Source: Streptomyces albus subsp. albus
GTDB taxonomy: Bacteria; Actinomycetota; Actinomycetes; Streptomycetales; Streptomycetaceae
Length of the DNA: 64,000 nt
Direction: 5' to 3'
Assembly (NCBI RefSeq): GCF_000719865.1
Contig: NZ_JOID01000008.1
Span: 499,991-563,990, forward strand
The notes under the pieces were generated by a model. It ran no database searches. It was not told the DNA's origin and saw only the letters and a program-made list of their open reading frames with translations. The position numbers and the translations under genes were made by a program. Of the stretch, positions 61,634 to 64,000 are shown in pieces (positions within the stretch are counted from its first letter, which is position 1; each line of letters opens with the position of its first letter).

Positions 61634-63664
61634 TCAGACCGTCACCACATGGATGCCCTCCGGGACCCCGTGCGCCGGGAGGGCGTGGCGGCTCACGGTC
61701 AGGGTGTGCAGCCTCGGGAAGGAGCTGAGCCACTCCAGGCCGGTCCCCAGGTCGTAGGCGAGCCACAGGTGGGTCAGCTTCTCCGCGACCAGCCCCTCCA
61801 CGAGCTGTCCCGGGGTGAACCGCCCGGCGATCTGGACGGCCGGGCGGCCCCCGAGGCGGCGCAGCGCGCGCAGTTCCGCCGGGTCGGAGACGGGGAAGTC
61901 CAGCGCGCGCTCGTCGAGGTGGGCGATGACCTCGTCGGCGTACCGGTCGGTGTCGTACCGGCGCCAGGCGCCGGCGAGCAGGGACCGGATGTGCCAGGAC
62001 TCGCGGTGCCGCAGCCGCACCAGGTAGTCGATGGCCCGGTCGTCGGCGATGGACGTGGCCGTGACGGCCAGCAGATACGCCTCACGGTCGGGAAGGCCGG
62101 CCGGGTCGGGCAGCATCTCCAGGGCGATCGGCCCGATCCAGCCGAGGGCGCGGGCGGCCGCCTCCGTGGTCGGGCGGACCATGTTCTTGGTGTACTGGTG
62201 CACCCGGGACCGCACCCCGGGGTCCAGTTCGGTGACGTGCTCCAGGCAGGCCGCGGCGAGCAGCTTGCGGTGCCGGGACTCCACGGGCTTGGCGCCCGGC
62301 CGGGCGGCCAGCAGCCCGTCCAGCAGCTTCGCGCACTCGTCGGGCCGGGCCAGCGCCGCGGCCATGCGGACGACCTCCTCCCAGTCGTCCTGGTGGGCGT
62401 GGCGGATGAGGAAGTCGAAGTCGTGGCGCTCCACGGCGGCCCGCGCGCTCAGATAGTCCTGGAACGTGCGGTGGACGAAGTCCACCGAGCCGGGCGTGGG
62501 CTCCCGGAGCAGCCCGGTGCGGTTGAGCAGATGACGGTAGATCTCCGCGGGCCCGCCCTGCTTCAGGGCCTCGGGTATCGCCGGCAGATGGTGCTCCAGG
62601 ATCTCCACGGCCGTGCCGACGTCCATCTCCGAGCGCTCGTGGACGAGCATCCAGTGGGCCAGTTTCTGGAGCAGCTGGACCTTCGACTCCTGGGCCAGGT
62701 CGATGCCGTCCGTCGTGGCCATGTCCCGCTCCCGGTCGCGCCGCTCCAGCAGCATGGAGAGCGCGGCGTCGTACAGGGCGCGGCGGCCGCGCGGAAGATA
62801 GCCGCGCCGGTCGCGGTGCAGGGCGCAGAGGAGGCCGCACATCAGCGGGTTGGTGGCCAGCCGGCCGAGTTCGCGGGTGGACCGCACGGCCTGGAGCAGG
62901 GTGTGTTCGTACTCGTCCAGCCGGTGGAGGTCCTTGGGCTTCTCGGCCCGCGCCGCGGCGTGCCAGCGCTGGATGAAGGCGGCCACGCCCTCCCGGCTCA
63001 GCGGGGCCAGCTTGAGCTCGGTGAAGCCGTCGGCGGCGAGCCAGGCGTCGGGCACGGCGGACGGACGGGAGGTGACGAGCCAGATGTTGCCCGGGTGCGC
63101 GGCGATCAGCGCCCGCAGTTCGGCCCGGAGCTGCTCGCGGAGGCCCTCGGGGGCTTCATCGATCCCGTCGACCAGCAGCAGCCCGCGCCCGTCGGCCAGG
63201 ACGCGGGCGGCCCAGCCCGGTGGCTGGTCCTCGGCGCACGGATGCCGCACGGCGGACAGGAACTCCTCCGGGGCCGGGAACCCCTTGTGCGGAAAGCGCC
63301 GCACGGGCAGGACGTAGGGCACGCGGGCGCGGAGCTGCTCCAGCTGGTCCGGCAGTTCGTCGCGGGCCGTGGAGACCGCCAGCCACTGGGCCAGGGTGGT
63401 CTTGCCGGACCCCGCCACCCCGCGCAGCAGCACCTTGTCCCGGCCGGCCAGGGCCTGTTCGGCGGGGAGCGCGGGGTGCGGCTGCGGGCCCGCCGCTCCG
63501 CTGCCGTCCGGGCCGAGTTCCGCCTCCAGGCTCAGATACGCGGCGTCCAGCGGCCAGGTGTCGGGCGAGTGGTTCAGGTCGATGCCGTAGATGGTGAGGT
63601 GGTTGTGTCCGGCGATGATCTCCTGGGCGTAGCGCTCCTCGAACGCGGCGTCCTCGGGATGCAT
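61634..63664 (-). CDS. NACHT-domain STAND NTPase
   Basis: 676 residues; ATG 63664 with a G-rich ribosome-binding stretch upstream. The N-terminal 75 residues are a short domain ([21 protein letters not shown]). The NACHT module follows: Walker [20 protein letters not shown] (about 78-96), Walker [20 protein letters not shown], sensor-type [16 protein letters not shown], and the winged-helix-like [20 protein letters not shown]. The C-terminal 250 residues are helical repeats ending with an LRR-like piece ([35 protein letters not shown]). Bacterial NACHT proteins include antiphage sensors, but many Streptomyces copies are uncharacterised. No separate effector gene is seen. Confidence 0.85.
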   Translation of the reverse strand: MHPEDAAFEERYAQEIIAGHNHLTIYGIDLNHSPDTWPLDAAYLSLEAELGPDGSGAAGPQPHPALPAEQALAGRDKVLLRGVAGSGKTTLAQWLAVSTARDELPDQLEQLRARVPYVLPVRRFPHKGFPAPEEFLSAVRHPCAEDQPPGWAARVLADGRGLLLVDGIDEAPEGLREQLRAELRALIAAHPGNIWLVTSRPSAVPDAWLAADGFTELKLAPLSREGVAAFIQRWHAAARAEKPKDLHRLDEYEHTLLQAVRSTRELGRLATNPLMCGLLCALHRDRRGYLPRGRRALYDAALSMLLERRDRERDMATTDGIDLAQESKVQLLQKLAHWMLVHERSEMDVGTAVEILEHHLPAIPEALKQGGPAEIYRHLLNRTGLLREPTPGSVDFVHRTFQDYLSARAAVERHDFDFLIRHAHQDDWEEVVRMAAALARPDECAKLLDGLLAARPGAKPVESRHRKLLAAACLEHVTELDPGVRSRVHQYTKNMVRPTTEAAARALGWIGPIALEMLPDPAGLPDREAYLLAVTATSIADDRAIDYLVRLRHRESWHIRSLLAGAWRRYDTDRYADEVIAHLDERALDFPVSDPAELRALRRLGGRPAVQIAGRFTPGQLVEGLVAEKLTHLWLAYDLGTGLEWLSSFPRLHTLTVSRHALPAHGVPEGIHVVTV

Positions 63665-63968
63665 GTCCCGTCCCCCCGTAGTGGCTGTGGCGACAGCTCT
63701 ACAGCTCTCTCCGAGCACCCAGGGTAGGGGAGCGGAGCGCTGTGTGAACCGGCTTGCGCCGGTTCGCGGAACGGCTCGGCGGAACGGCTCGGCGGGAACG
63801 GCGGTGCGCGGGGGCGGGGCGCGCGGCGGGCGGCCGTTCCGGGGATCCGGCCGCGGAGAAGCCCGGCTTCGCCGGGACCGGACGGGCCGGGACGGCTCTC
63901 GGGGGGGGTGCCTCTATGTCTTCCGTCAAGACACCCTGTCGGGTTTGGGATGGTTCGGGGTGCTGAGG
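63665..63968. other. 304-bp region upstream of the NACHT gene
   Basis: Contains an 8-bp tandem repeat ACAGCTCT at 63693-63708, upstream of the NACHT start, and a hairpin TGTCTT-CCGTC-AAGACA at 63917-63933 beyond the partial gene at the window edge. No complete gene. Confidence 0.5.
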
Positions 63969-64000
63969 TTATGCGGCGAGCTCGACATCTTTCGGTGTCC
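63969..64000 (-). CDS. extreme C-terminal end of a gene cut by the window edge
   Basis: One minus-strand frame ends in TPKDVELAA followed by a TAA stop, with a hairpin about 35 bases downstream and lower GC nearby. It could be the end of a transposase or any other gene; ten codons are too few to say. Confidence 0.25.
   Translation of the reverse strand, partial: TPKDVELAA

Noticed and set aside
63700..64000. Insertion sequence at the right end
   Set aside because: Only a hairpin and about ten codons of a gene end are visible, with no transposase motif or terminal inverted-repeat pair.

Overview
The window is a high-GC actinobacterial chromosome segment, almost certainly Streptomyces or a very close relative. 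The evidence is very strong G/C bias at third codon positions, many GTG starts, ATGA/GTGA stop-start overlaps, two rare TTA codons confined to one gene, Lsr2, NarL-type two-component genes, and a gene order (ppa, dacB-type, DUF2342, tilS, hpt, ftsH, folE, fol genes ... panC-nadB-nadC-coaX ... lsr2-clpC) that I associate with the Streptomyces core. All calls come from reading the sequence; no searches were run.

Layout. 0.4-5.1 kb: flavodoxin-like quinone reductase, DedA protein with a Gln/Tyr/Gly-rich tail, ThrE-type exporter, inorganic pyrophosphatase. 5.2-13.2 kb: PBP4-type carboxypeptidase, DUF2342 metalloprotease-like protein, tilS, hpt, ftsH, folE. 13.3-16.7 kb: folate genes folP-(NTF2-like)-folB-folK and a DUF3180 membrane protein. 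16.7-29.3 kb: two divergent gene blocks that together form a type IV secretion (T4SS)-like locus. The left-facing block holds a lytic transglycosylase/M23 peptidase, a lipoprotein, a TPR-like protein and an unknown protein. The right-facing block holds a degenerate P-loop protein, two VirB2-like small membrane proteins, a VirB8-like candidate, a VirB6-like protein, a SCO6880-like protein, VirB4-like and VirD4/TraG-like ATPases and DUF4913. No relaxase or integrase is visible. 29.3-33.4 kb: a compositionally different pair (unknown protein plus GT4 glycosyltransferase), then an intact zeta toxin behind a fragmented antitoxin frame.

33.5-37.7 kb: a glycine-betaine/quaternary-amine ABC importer, with the ATPase transcribed away from two permeases and the binding lipoprotein; the first permease carries two TTA codons. 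37.8-46.6 kb: a coiled-coil membrane protein, a lone nuoD, a PH-domain (YdbS/YdbT-like) pair, a degenerate short-repeat array, a MidA-like methyltransferase and a NarL-type two-component pair. 47-54.7 kb: a threonine-aldolase-like enzyme, then a translationally coupled cofactor operon: DUF2520 protein (possible ketopantoate reductase), panC, a 31-codon mini-ORF, nadB, nadC and coaX, linking CoA and NAD synthesis. 54.9-64 kb: Streptomyces-type hypothetical proteins, BlaI-like regulator, GNAT acetyltransferase, lsr2, an SCO3374-like gene, clpC and a NACHT NTPase near the edge.

Most interesting points: the relaxase-less T4SS-like locus with its own cell-wall enzyme and divergent control region; the zeta toxin whose antitoxin frame is broken by apparent indels; TTA codons in the osmolyte permease; a candidate ClgR operator before clpC; a hairpin between the ftsH Shine-Dalgarno and its start; and the repeat array at 42.4-42.9 kb.
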